NCBI GenBank assembly: GCA_020073445.1
Contig: JAIQFE010000043.1
Location: forward strand, 1-35,079
Direction of reading: 5' to 3'
Length of the DNA: 35,079 nucleotides
DNA from: Terriglobia bacterium
Lineage (GTDB): Bacteria; Acidobacteriota; Terriglobia; Bryobacterales; Bryobacteraceae
Positions 21,661 to 30,532 of this stretch are shown here, piece by piece. A program made the position numbers and the translations under genes. Below the pieces are notes generated by a model. The model had not been told where the DNA came from. It saw nothing but the letters and a program-made list of their open reading frames with translations, and made no database searches. Each line of letters opens with the position of its first letter. The stretch's first letter is position 1.

Positions 21661-22884
21661 ATGATCGGCTTCGATTCTCTCGACGTGTGGCGCGGAACCT
21701 GGTTCACGTTCGGACCGCAGAATCGATTAAACTTTTTCTTGCGCTTTAAGAAGCCGAAACCCCTGAGTTCGAGGTCGAAAGTAAAGGCGGATTCCGTTCC
21801 GGAGGGCACCCTAACCCAAGCGGAATTGGTGCGCAGAGCGAATGAAATTTTCGAAACGCAAGCTATCGAGGAAAGTCAACGAGTTTCAAAGTTTGGGAAG
21901 ATCAAGCCGATCATAACAGCGGAGAACTGGGGGAAACGACTCGTGGCGGTCGGGGGAGTGCTGTATTCCGGGAACTGGAAGTATTTTGCTGATTTCCTGG
22001 ATGCCTTTCTACAGGCTCGCTTCGGCGGAGACTGGACCGAGGCACAGACTAAGCTTGATCCAATCGAAAAACATCCACTTACCCTTTGGCGAACCCGAGC
22101 GCTGATCTATGCGAAGAAAGCTCTCATGGGAGCGCCGCAGGATAAAGGCGTTTTACCCAACGGATCGATGGCTGCTTATTTCGGGTTTGCCTACGACCTC
22201 TACGTGGTGGATCACAACAACAATTTAGATGATCGTTTGCTGCAGCGTCTTAAGAACCGCGAACAGTTCCAGGGGGCGAGACACGAATTGTTTGCCGAAG
22301 CTACCTGCCTACGGGCAGGATTCACCGTCGCTCACGAAGATGCCACTGATCCGAGTCGTCGTCATGTTGAATTCATCGCTACCGATCCGCAGTCCGGAAT
22401 TCGCTTGGCGGTCGAAGCTAAGAGCCGTCATCGCCCTGGCGTAATCGCGCAGTTCGGCGCGCCAGAAGCCGAGGACCAGGCGGATTTCAAATTCTCCAGA
22501 CTCGTCAATGATGCGATTGCCAAACAGTCGACTCTTCCGCTGGCAATCTTCGTCGATACGAATTTGCCGCCTCGCCGCGCCCGAAACTTCTTTGGAGAAC
22601 CGGCTCCTAAGCCGGTTGCCACACGATATCTAAAGGCGATCATCGAAGGTTTCCGAAAAAGAAATGGAGGCCACGATCCGTACAACCTTCTGGTCTTTAC
22701 AAATTTCCCTCATCACTATGGGCGAGACGATGAGCGGGACCCCCGTCGCGATTGGATTGCTCACATCGCCCAAGCTCCGGTCTTGACCGTCCCAAATCCA
22801 GACGTTCTCCTACGGCTTGCCACCGCTGCTGAGCTATACGGTGTCGTGCCCAACACCTTTCCGATACCAAATGCAGTCACCTGA
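21661..22884 (+). CDS. Uncharacterised protein with a PD-(D/E)XK-nuclease-like core
   Basis: 407 aa; no clear Shine-Dalgarno, so the start is uncertain. It has no signal peptide or membrane segment. Residues 205-257 contain the arrangement of a PD-(D/E)XK nuclease: helix GARHELFAEATCLRAGF (E209/E213), strand RRHVEFIAT (E237 in place of the usual D), strand IRLAVEAKSRH with E252-x-K254. The N-terminal 200 residues and the C-terminal part (FVDTNLPP, NLLVFTNFPHHYGRDD, then VLTVPNPDVLLRLA) were not recognised. It sits alone between recombinase genes, a usual setting for defence or mobile-element cargo. A restriction-like or other DNA-targeting role is inference. No methyltransferase is adjacent. 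Confidence 0.65.
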   Translation: MIGFDSLDVWRGTWFTFGPQNRLNFFLRFKKPKPLSSRSKVKADSVPEGTLTQAELVRRANEIFETQAIEESQRVSKFGKIKPIITAENWGKRLVAVGGVLYSGNWKYFADFLDAFLQARFGGDWTEAQTKLDPIEKHPLTLWRTRALIYAKKALMGAPQDKGVLPNGSMAAYFGFAYDLYVVDHNNNLDDRLLQRLKNREQFQGARHELFAEATCLRAGFTVAHEDATDPSRRHVEFIATDPQSGIRLAVEAKSRHRPGVIAQFGAPEAEDQADFKFSRLVNDAIAKQSTLPLAIFVDTNLPPRRARNFFGEPAPKPVATRYLKAIIEGFRKRNGGHDPYNLLVFTNFPHHYGRDDERDPRRDWIAHIAQAPVLTVPNPDVLLRLATAAELYGVVPNTFPIPNAVT

Positions 22885-22941
22885 GCGTCACCTGCCTGCG
22901 TTAAAGGGCCACAGTCGCGAGCCCTGTCTACGAAGCGGTGC

Positions 22942-23251
22942 TTTTCGCCTCGCAGTCGGATCCCTGTGGGATGAGAACCGCGAAGGGAATGGTCTGCCTG
23001 CCGCCAACCGATACACGACACGGCTCAACCAGTCGGATCTCTACCAACGGTCGGACGGTCTGCAAAACCTTTACTCATCGGTTTGACCGTCGGCCTCTGC
23101 CGATACCGCTACCCGCAACTTGATCACATCATTTGGAGCGTGAACGAGATCTTGCCGTGTGCCCAGGTATCGCTCCGTCGTCTGCACCGAGGCGTGGCCG
23201 AGGAGCAGCTGAATCTGCTCAAGCTCACCGCCACCGGCACGGCACAACTTC
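22942..23251. repeat. Direct repeat copy A (about 310 bp), recombinase 3' end plus flank
   Basis: This stretch matches 24691-25003 in the same orientation with roughly three quarters identity by eye and small indels. Fully conserved islands include AAGGGAATGGTCTG, GGCTCAACC and TGCAAAACCTTTA (23061-23073 here, 24811-24823 in copy B). The repeat comprises the last ~45 codons of the recombinase (minus strand) and ~130 bp behind its stop. The spacing between copies is about 1750 bp. Confidence 0.75.
23071..23251 (-). pseudogene. Tyrosine recombinase remnant, C-terminal fragment only
   Basis: Translated on the minus strand it reads KLCRAGGGELEQIQLLLGHA, SVQTTERYLGTRQDLVHAPN and DVIKLRVAVSA, then runs past the normal end to a TAA at 23071. 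It is nearly identical to the last residues of the intact recombinase at 24853-25776 and keeps the catalytic H and Y. Everything upstream of KLCR has been replaced by unrelated sequence. It is a left-over of an earlier insertion or recombination event. Confidence 0.8.
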
Positions 23252-23686
23252 TTTCTTCCTTTATGGCACAGTGGAAGCCGAAGGGGCGTTGTGTCTTGAG
23301 GGAGAGAAGGCCAAGCGGGAATTGGTTGCGACTATTAAAGTCGACTGGGCGCGACGATGCATGAGCTGGGCGACGGCTCCAGGCGAAGCCCCCAGGGATT
23401 CGAGCAAAGCCGGGCCACAGCTGGCGGAACGGGAACGACACGGGAACACGAATCTCGGTGTCTTCCGAATCCCACTAGCCGCCCATTCACTTAGCCTGTT
23501 ATTTCAATAAATTAGCAAGCTGGCGACCGGTCGAGCCATTCGTGTTTTTAGCAGTGCGGATGCCTTCACCAGAGAAAACTATTCCCCAGTGTGTGAGCCT
23601 ATGCGGAATGGCCGCCGGTTCGTTCACGTCACTCAATTGCCATAGAGCGCACGGGACTTGAATCGACGCCCGAGCCTTCGGCACGG

Positions 23687-24358
23687 TTAGCTTTTTCGAT
23701 GCCGATTCAGGCTGGTTGCTGCAATAAACCCCAGCAATCCGATCACCGTGAACGCCGATGTCGCCGGTTCCGGCACACCGCTAGTAGCAACGCTGAGCGC
23801 TCCGAATGTGAACCCGTTCCAAAACTCCGGATTCGCACCTGTCCAGGTGATGGAACTGATCGGCCCTGAAAACAGCAACACACCGTCGCCCTCGTGACCG
23901 GTCAGCGTGTTTCCGGATTGAGTAAGTGTGGTTGTACCTCCTCCAAACGCGGATGATGGACCGATTTGTACGATTGAGAATGGCTGATTGAAGATATACT
24001 GCGTTCCCAATCCAGGTTGCCCGAGACTCAGGATATCCATAATAACGTCCGTCACCGGCGACGAGAAGGTGACCGTATGGGTAGTGGCGGTGCCGTCGAT
24101 CGCGACAATGTCGGAGTTGGGCGGACCATTTGAAATCGTGGCGGTCGTGAACGTGCCGGTTGGACTCCAGAAGTTTGTGCCGCTACTGGTCTGCGTGAAA
24201 GCTATTTCGCCACTATAACTAACGGTGATTGAACCGAAGAGTGAACCGGTCGCAGTCGTTGCAGTTGATGAGGTCCAGTCCACATACGTGTAGGTTGACG
24301 CGTTCGCCACGCCGCAGATGGTGAGTGCCCAAATGAAAAGGAAAGTTCGCTTAAGCAT
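23687..24358 (-). CDS. PEP-CTERM sorting-domain secreted protein
   Basis: 223 aa. The ATG at 24358 has GGAGGGG upstream. A signal peptide covers about 1-20 (FLFIWALTICGVANA). The mature part is Thr/Ser/Gly-rich beta-sandwich-like sequence without Cys. The C-terminus is a classical PEP-CTERM signal: VPEPATSA, a hydrophobic helix FTVIGLLGFIAATSL and the basic end NRHRKS. Such proteins are processed by an exosortase and displayed in the envelope or extracellular matrix. No exosortase gene is in the window. It lies between the two direct repeats, so it may be cargo of the integrated unit. Confidence 0.85.
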   Translation of the reverse strand: MLKRTFLFIWALTICGVANASTYTYVDWTSSTATTATGSLFGSITVSYSGEIAFTQTSSGTNFWSPTGTFTTATISNGPPNSDIVAIDGTATTHTVTFSSPVTDVIMDILSLGQPGLGTQYIFNQPFSIVQIGPSSAFGGGTTTLTQSGNTLTGHEGDGVLLFSGPISSITWTGANPEFWNGFTFGALSVATSGVPEPATSAFTVIGLLGFIAATSLNRHRKS

Positions 24359-24852
24359 CGAATTGGCCCCTCCAAACGGATAATTTTTGTTTTGCCTGCC
24401 GGACACGGAAAGTATACACCTGTTCCGCCTCATTTGAAAATGATTTAGAGCAAGTTTTCCATGTACGCTTCAAGCGCTGAGCCGGGCCCCTTCCAGGAAT
24501 TTAAGCCGTCTTGAAATCAGCGGGTTAAAGGAGAAAGCGTGGTTGCAAGGCGCTTTGTTTGCTCTAACTATGCTGTATCTAGCGTTCTCTAGCTTCAGCT
24601 AGATGGAGAGCCTATGAAGCCGAACAAACGGCGCAAACTAGGCTGTTTGGATACATTCATATCCCACTAACTGCCCCATACCTTCCGCAGTTTTCGCTCC
24701 CCACTCGGATGCGTGTCGGATGAGAGCTGCCAAGGGAATGGTCTGGCTGCCGGTAACCCTTACACGTCGCGGCTCAACCGGTCGGATGTCCAACGACAAC
24801 CCGGGGGTTCTGCAAAACCTTTATTTTCGTCAGTTGGATCACCGACCTCTCC
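24359..24852. other. Gap upstream of the PEP-CTERM gene, containing repeat copy B
   Basis: No gene recognised. On the minus strand a TATACT hexamer (24411-24416) could be the -10 element of the PEP-CTERM gene, but no good -35 precedes it. From 24691 the sequence belongs to direct-repeat copy B. Confidence 0.4.
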
Positions 24853-25003
24853 CTAAACTGCCACTCTCAACTTGATGGCATCATTAGGGGCATGTACCAG
24901 ATCCTGCCGCGTGCCCAAGTACCGCTCCGTCGTCTGGACCGACGCGTGCCCTAGCAGCAACTGGATCTGTTCAAGCTCACCGCCTCCGGCTCGACACAGC
25001 TTC
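24691..25003. repeat. Direct repeat copy B, at the 3' end of the intact recombinase
   Basis: Counterpart of 22942-23251, same orientation. It spans about 160 bp downstream of the recombinase stop and its last ~50 codons. Conserved blocks behind the stop (TGCAAAACCTTTA at 24811-24823, GGCTCAACC, AAGGGAATGGTCTG) are candidate attachment-site sequence. Confidence 0.75.
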
Positions 25004-25776
25004 GCGCAGGTACGCCGGAGGTCATGGGGCGCGATACCAGGAACTCCGGCTGCTTCTGCGTATGGCTTGATGAGCTGCCATACCACCTTCTCAGACAGAA
25101 CCTCGCCCGACGCTCGGTCGGCCCGGTTGACGGGCCGAAATACGCGTCCTGCTGATAGCGCACCCGCCGAGGTCCACGAGTCGACCGCGACCTTCACCCA
25201 ATTGGGCATCGGGGCCGTGCGAATCCGCCCGTGCTTACCAATTAGATCGACAATGCACCAGCGACCATCGCGCTGCTGGACGTGGGCGAAACTGAGCGCC
25301 GCCACCTCGGATCGCCGGAGGCCGCACCCCAGCAGAACGGCGATGATGGCTCGGTCGCGCAGTCCTTTTGTGGTCGTGGTGTCGGGCGCGCTCAGCAACG
25401 CCTGCGCCTGCCGCAGCGACAGCCAGTTCCCGGTACGGATGCCTTGCGCTTTGGCGCTCTTTACGCGTGCGACGCCGGCCGCCAACTCGGGCGCCAGAAG
25501 GCCGTTATCGGCGGCCTCCGCTGCAAGCTTGCGAATCGCCGACATACGGATGATGATCGACGAAGACCCCAGGCCGCGGGCCTCTAGCGATACCCGCCAG
25601 ACGCTCACGGTGGCCTTGGTGAAACCAGGCCGCGGTGTCTGCTTGAACCAGGCCAGGAACTCGTCCAGCGCCATGTTGTACACCCGCTTGGTAATCGGCG
25701 AAGAGACGCTATCGAGGACCAGTGTCTTCAGTTTCTCCCAGCCGGCAATCTTCTCAATCGCAATCAACTCATTCAT
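24853..25776 (-). CDS. Tyrosine recombinase/integrase (intact)
   Basis: 307 aa. The start is set by AAAAGGA about seven bases before the ATG at 25776. N-terminal core-binding (SAM-like) domain about 10-105: SPITKRVYNMALDEFLAWFK. Catalytic domain about 115-300 with the full set R154 (CGLRRSEV), K181 (IGKHGRIR), H251 and R254 (HDLRRT), H277 (LGHAS) and Y286 (TTERYLG). It should perform site-specific strand exchange on the element it belongs to. It is a close relative of the frameshifted copy at 19852-20791 and of the fragment at 23071-23251. It points toward the PEP-CTERM gene and its 3' end lies inside direct-repeat copy B. Confidence 0.93.
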   Translation of the reverse strand: MNELIAIEKIAGWEKLKTLVLDSVSSPITKRVYNMALDEFLAWFKQTPRPGFTKATVSVWRVSLEARGLGSSSIIIRMSAIRKLAAEAADNGLLAPELAAGVARVKSAKAQGIRTGNWLSLRQAQALLSAPDTTTTKGLRDRAIIAVLLGCGLRRSEVAALSFAHVQQRDGRWCIVDLIGKHGRIRTAPMPNWVKVAVDSWTSAGALSAGRVFRPVNRADRASGEVLSEKVVWQLIKPYAEAAGVPGIAPHDLRRTCAKLCRAGGGELEQIQLLLGHASVQTTERYLGTRQDLVHAPNDAIKLRVAV

Positions 25777-26324
25777 GAAAGGTCCTTTTAGTGGGCAGTA
25801 TCGGAAGTCTACGTCATGAGGGCATCGCCTCTGGCCGGTGGAGACGTCAGGACGCAAATCTAAAGCTAAATTCAAGACTCGGTATACGCAAAGGCGATTA
25901 CCGAGACGCCGGTCGCCCCTGTGTTCGTGTTTAGTCCCTACGCGAACCAGGCCGTGTCAGAAACACTTCCTTTTGGTTCGTGGTTAACGACATCAGCAAC
26001 ATCACAGTTCTCATCAGCCGTAGCAACAATACTCGACGAGGGTTTCGGCACGCTCTGCTCGATCATTTCTCGATTCCCCTTCGTGCAGAGTGACGCTCGG
26101 AGCGAACTGTCTGTTACGGGTTCGTCGAGGAAGATGCGTAACGAAGTTCGTCCAATGCGCCGAAAAGAAATGTTTTTGACACGACCTGAGGCTCCCCACC
26201 GACCGTTTCACCTCAGAGGCCAGCCTAGACAGCCCGACGCGTCGGGCGCAGGAAACTTACATTCCCTGGTATGCTCCAATTGAGACTTCCCATGCGAGGG
26301 CTCATGTGATACTGGGAGGTTCCT
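25777..26324. other. Gap between the recombinase and the multicopper oxidase
   Basis: No gene recognised. It holds the divergent upstream regions of both neighbours. A purine-rich Shine-Dalgarno (GGGAGG near 26312) precedes the oxidase. I could not assign a copper-responsive operator or a -35/-10 pair. Confidence 0.45.
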
Positions 26325-27812
26325 GTGGCCAGCAGTTATCGCCGCACTTTTCTGAAGGCCAGCCTTGGCCTGCCTTTTTCGCTCAGCAAACTTTCCTCGA
26401 CTCCTACAGTGGTTGACGTCGCTCTCGAAGCCCGGCAAGGGCGGATGCGTGTCGCTGGCCGGACAGCTTATCTCTACGGCTATAACGGGCAGGTTCCCGG
26501 GCCGATGATCGAGGCCCGTCCGGGCGACCACATGCGCGTGCGATTCCGTAATGGGCTTGTCGAACCGACCAACATCCACTATCACGGCCTGCACGTCTCG
26601 CCTTCGGGCAATGCCGATAACGTGATGCTGCGCATCCCGGCGGGCGAATCCTTCACCTACGAGTTCGATCTTCCTGCGAGCCATCGCGGCGGCACGTTTT
26701 GGTATCACCCTCACGTGCATGAATCCGTCGCGCGTCAGATTTCGCGCGGTTTGGCCGGAGTCTTCATCATTCGCGGTGAACTGGACCAGATCCCGGAAAT
26801 AGCCTCTGCGCCGGAGGCCGTGCTTGTCTTGCAGGATTTCAGCCTCAGCAGCCACGGTGATCCGCTCGAACCCAACATGATGGAACGAATGATGGGCCGC
26901 GAAGGCAGTCTGGTCACGGCCAACGGCGAGATCAGCCCCGCGCTTCTCATTCAGCGCGATGGCTGGCTGCGGCTGCGGATCCTCAACGCATCGAGTTCCC
27001 GCTTCCACAGAATTCAGCTTGAGGAGCACCCTCTGCATGTGATCGCGACTGATGGCGGAGCGCTGGCCGCGCCGGAAGAACGAGACGAAATTCTGCTTCT
27101 GCCTGGTGAGCGAGCCGAGGTGATGGTTCGCGGGAATCGGCCCGCAGGCCAATACCGTTTGCTCAGCCACCCCTACAATCGCGGCGGGATGATGGGTATG
27201 GGAATGAGGATGGGCCGGGGCATGGGGAGCGGCATGATGGGCGCGGGTATGATGGGCATGGGCATGATGGGACGCTCCCCTGGTTTGTCACCCGGCCCGC
27301 TGGTTCTGGCGACCCTCAGCTACCGAGGCCGGGCTGCCAAGACATGGAACCTGCCTCGCCAACTGGTCCGCATCGACCCGCTGCCGAAGCCTACCGTCTA
27401 CCGCACCTTCCAACTCGGGGGCGGAATGGGGATGGGCATGATGATGGGCGGCATGATGAGCTTCACCATCAATGGACGCACCTTCGATCCGGATCGGATC
27501 GACACGCGAGCGGAGCTGAACACCGTCGAGGAATGGGAATTTGTGAACTCCTCGATGATGGATCATCCCATGCACATCCACACGAATCCGTTTCAGGTCA
27601 TGGATCCTGACGGGGGAGCGGCCCGCTCCTGGAAGGATATGGTTTTGGTCCGCGCCGGGGATCGGGTCCGCGTGAGAACCGCGTTTCGGGATTTTACGGG
27701 AGCCGCGATGTATCACTGCCACATCCTCGATCACGAAGACTTGGGGATGATGGGCAGGCTGGAAATTACAAGCAGGTTAAGGGGTCCGAAACCCTACGAC
27801 CCAACTCATTGA
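26325..27812 (+). CDS. Multicopper oxidase, Tat-exported, methionine-rich (CueO-like)
   Basis: 495 aa, GTG start behind GGGAGG. The Tat signal SYRRTFLKASLG (4-15) implies export of a folded, copper-loaded enzyme. Three cupredoxin domains. All copper ligands are present: HYHG 86-89, WYHPHVH 127-132, HPMHIH 414-419 and YHCHILDHEDLGMM 463-476 with type-1 ligands H414, C465, H470 and M475. Two Met-rich stretches (about 289-316 and 367-378, many MGM/GMM units) are like the Met-rich insert of CueO, which binds Cu(I). The likely function is periplasmic cuprous oxidase or copper tolerance; laccase-like phenol oxidation is the alternative. No other copper genes are adjacent. Confidence 0.93.
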   Translation: MASSYRRTFLKASLGLPFSLSKLSSTPTVVDVALEARQGRMRVAGRTAYLYGYNGQVPGPMIEARPGDHMRVRFRNGLVEPTNIHYHGLHVSPSGNADNVMLRIPAGESFTYEFDLPASHRGGTFWYHPHVHESVARQISRGLAGVFIIRGELDQIPEIASAPEAVLVLQDFSLSSHGDPLEPNMMERMMGREGSLVTANGEISPALLIQRDGWLRLRILNASSSRFHRIQLEEHPLHVIATDGGALAAPEERDEILLLPGERAEVMVRGNRPAGQYRLLSHPYNRGGMMGMGMRMGRGMGSGMMGAGMMGMGMMGRSPGLSPGPLVLATLSYRGRAAKTWNLPRQLVRIDPLPKPTVYRTFQLGGGMGMGMMMGGMMSFTINGRTFDPDRIDTRAELNTVEEWEFVNSSMMDHPMHIHTNPFQVMDPDGGAARSWKDMVLVRAGDRVRVRTAFRDFTGAAMYHCHILDHEDLGMMGRLEITSRLRGPKPYDPTH

Positions 27813-28005
27813 TCAGACACAAGGTCGCAGTCCAGGACGCGACTGTGTGGAAACCAAATCCTTCCTGCACACCTTAACCGAGCCTCCACATCTTCGGTTT
27901 GCCGGTTAGACGCTCAGAGATGCGTGTCTGTCACATTGGCAAGGCTGATTGACCTAGGTTTCCAGGAATACAGTAACCTTTAGAAGTCAGTACCTTTCCG
28001 GGACC

Positions 28006-28840
28006 ATGACTTCTGAACGTTTCCGGCAGATCGAGGCTTTGTACCACGCAGCGAGAGAACGCGGGCCGGAAGCCTTAGCGGACGCTGAACCGGGGCTGAG
28101 ACGCGAGGTAGAGGCGCTGCTCGCACAGGATACCGCCCGCGAGCAGATACTCGACCATCCGCAGCCGATCTGCTCGATGATTCCACTCTCACGGTTTTGA
28201 CCGCCGGAGCACAACTCGGACCATACAAGATTGAGGCTTCCATCGGCAAGGGTGGCATGGGTGAGGTATTTCGTGCGGTGGATACACGCCTGGGCCGCAA
28301 AGTGGCGATCAAGATTGCCAGCAGGCAATTCGACGCGCGCTTCGATCGGGAAGCGCGTGCGATCTCCGCGCTGAATCATCCGCATATTTGCATTCTGCAT
28401 GACGTCGGCCCTAATTAGCTGGTAATGGAGCTACTGGAGGGCGAAACCCTTGCAGCGCGCCTCAAGAAAGGCAAGCTGTCCATTGCCGACACGCTGCGCT
28501 ACGGCTCGCAAATTGCAGACGCTCTGGCCGAGGCGCACGCGAAAGGCATCACGCATCGGGACCTCAAGCCCGGCAATATCATGATGGCCAAGTCCGGCGT
28601 GAAGGTTCTGGATTTCGGTTTGGCGAAACTCCAAACGCACCCGGGCGAAACGCTCACGGGGACCAATGTCGTAATGGGCACACCCGCCTACATGGCCCCT
28701 GAGCAGCTCGAAGGCAAAGAAGCTGGCCCGTGGAGTGACATTTACTCGCTAGGGCTAGTGCTGCAGGAGATGGCAACCGGTAAACTGCGCGGGTTCACTC
28801 AGGAGACTCCTTTGGCGCGAGGTGTTCGGGCCCATCGCGC
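28006..28840 (+). pseudogene. Ser/Thr protein kinase (Hanks type), decayed
   Basis: The ATG at 28006 opens the N-terminal region (MTSERFRQIEALYHAARERG). A one-base loss near 28158 shifts the frame, since TTC-type continuation [20 protein letters not shown] is read only in the other frame. The kinase core follows: [21 protein letters not shown] at 28416-28418 then replaces what is normally Tyr in 'GPDYLVMELLEG'. Reading continues with HRDLKPGNIM, DFGLAK and GTPAYMAPEQ, up to MATGKL near 28790. Beyond that the sequence no longer resembles a kinase, so the C-terminal lobe and any sensor domain are missing. Three independent lesions make it non-functional. The open frame to 29018 after the break is probably not a gene. 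Confidence 0.85.
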
Positions 28841-29030
28841 ACAGGTTGGATCCAGTTTTGCCTTTATTTCTGCAATTGGCGACTGTCGTGCTGAGATGTT
28901 ACCGTCTGTCGTCCCAAAGGAATTTATATCGATTCTGGTCCTCATGAGAACTCGCTATTTTAGCGACACACCGCTGCTGAATCTTGAAGCGGGTTTCGGG
29001 GCCGGAATGGCTGGCTAAACAGGAGGACCC

Positions 29031-30107
29031 ATGCGGATCAAACCTATCGTTCTAACTTTGGCGATCTGCGGTACGCTTTCGAGTCAGAGCTATAGCACTA
29101 AGAACGCTAAACGAGTCGAGCCGCGTTCGGCGAATGCCGACCCGCTCCCCTGCACATATCTCATTGACACAGCCGACCTGGGTATCAGAGGAACAGAGGG
29201 TGGCATGGAGTTCACGATCATAACCGGCAGTACTTGCCCCTGGTCGATCAGCGGCTTGCCGCCTTGGTTGAGGGTTTCGGGGAGTGCTCAAGGAACCGGT
29301 TCGGCAGAGGTGACCCTAGAAGCCGACAATAATCCGGGAGGATTGCGCGTTGCCGTGTTCATGGTGGCTGGGGTAGCGGTGCCAATTCGCCAGTTCGATC
29401 CCTCGGTCTGCAGTGCCGGCACGGGTTGCTCTCTCCGGCCCGTGCCTCACGTCGCCTCTGGAGGCGAATGGACCACGGCTCTTTTCGCCGTCAACCCCAC
29501 AACGCACGCCGCCGATTGGTCTGCGACCTTCTATGATGACAATGGTTCCCCTATCGCACTTCCTTTCACCGGCAGAGTAGGGAACGTGAGTACGCTGACC
29601 AGCAGTATTCCTGCCCTGGGAAGGATCGACTATGAGGCCGGAAATGCTAGCTTGGCGGTTCAGGGGAGCTGGGGGTTGATCACGACCGACATTGCCACAA
29701 CTACGCAGGCTCTCTTCCGAAGGGCAGTTGCAAACGGCATTTACTACGAGGCTGCCGTGCCCACGAGCGATGGTTACAACGAATTCGTCATTCCGTTCGA
29801 CGCGACTACGTTCTTGCCTACTGGTGCGCCGCTCTATACTGGTTTTGCGATCGCGAATCTGAATCCGAGTGGGGCGGCGCATATCGTGTGCACCGCCCGC
29901 GACCAGTCAGGCACGGTGATTCCCAATGCTGTCACAATTCCCTCCTTAAATCCCCTGGGACACTATGCTGGCTATTCATTCCCTGTTCTCACTGGCAAGC
30001 GAGGGACCTTGGACTGTAGCGCGGATACTCTGGTGTCCGCGATCGCCTTGCGCGTTATCGGCACAGAAGCATTTTCGACCCTGCCCGTGATCGTGAATGA
30101 CCCTTAA
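29031..30107 (+). CDS. Secreted BACON-domain protein with a recurrent C-terminal module
   Basis: 358 aa; AGGAGG lies just before the ATG. A signal peptide covers about 1-19. A BACON domain spans about 41-126: CTYLIDTADLGIRGTEGG, TIITGSTCPWSISGLPPWL, GTGSAEVTLEADNNPGG. It keeps the CPW motif but ends early without the usual final Gln strand. The module at about 140-358 starts HVASGGEWTTALFAVN and ends GKRGTLDCSADTLVSAIALR, STLPVIVND. It is homologous to the two C-terminal modules of the 1328-aa protein at 30533-34519. BACON domains are linked to carbohydrate or mucin binding, but the module has no known role. It lies directly behind the kinase remnant. Confidence 0.8.
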   Translation: MRIKPIVLTLAICGTLSSQSYSTKNAKRVEPRSANADPLPCTYLIDTADLGIRGTEGGMEFTIITGSTCPWSISGLPPWLRVSGSAQGTGSAEVTLEADNNPGGLRVAVFMVAGVAVPIRQFDPSVCSAGTGCSLRPVPHVASGGEWTTALFAVNPTTHAADWSATFYDDNGSPIALPFTGRVGNVSTLTSSIPALGRIDYEAGNASLAVQGSWGLITTDIATTTQALFRRAVANGIYYEAAVPTSDGYNEFVIPFDATTFLPTGAPLYTGFAIANLNPSGAAHIVCTARDQSGTVIPNAVTIPSLNPLGHYAGYSFPVLTGKRGTLDCSADTLVSAIALRVIGTEAFSTLPVIVNDP

Positions 30108-30532
30108 CCCGGTTAAAGACTCGGTCAGCCAGCGCTAACGGGAATCGAAGCCGTAGTCTATCGTCCTGCTTCGTACGAGCTATTGCTAAACAGTTGATTC
30201 TAAGGCCATCGGCTCGGCGTCGCGATATTCGGTCCTGTCGCGTACCTGCGCGCCGTGTCATGGGAACAGGGAGCTGGGCAGGGAGCGCGGCTGAGTTGAC
30301 GCCGCTCGCTCTCGACCTTCACCAGCGCATCGTCCAGTTTCTGGAGATCGCCTTGAATGTTCCAGGTTGTCGGCGATCCGAAAAGTGTGTGAGAACGATG
30401 TGGTTGTCGCACGGTACCTAGACGCCGTTTGACTCGACTGTAATCAGCCAATTAGGCGCCCGGTACAGCTGCCCATTTCGGCACAGGCGTCCAGAGCGCT
30501 ATTCCGGTTTGCCAAATTAGGAGTTTTGGCGT
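30108..30532. other. Gap between the two BACON-module genes
   Basis: No gene and no clear regulatory signal. The two flanking genes converge here, so terminators are expected, but no strong stem with a U-tract was seen. Confidence 0.4.

Larger units (their letters stand above)
22885..23686. other. Repeat-bearing gap with a recombinase remnant
   Basis: Apart from the direct-repeat copy and the recombinase fragment listed separately, no gene was found here. The part 23252-23686 has no recognisable content. Confidence 0.5.

Noticed and set aside
26208-27170. 320-codon minus-strand open frame
   Set aside because: It is antisense to the multicopper oxidase, whose copper motifs fix the coding strand.
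28841-29018. C-terminal continuation of the kinase frame
   Set aside because: The sequence after about 28800 has no kinase similarity and lower coding character; it is read-through after the break.
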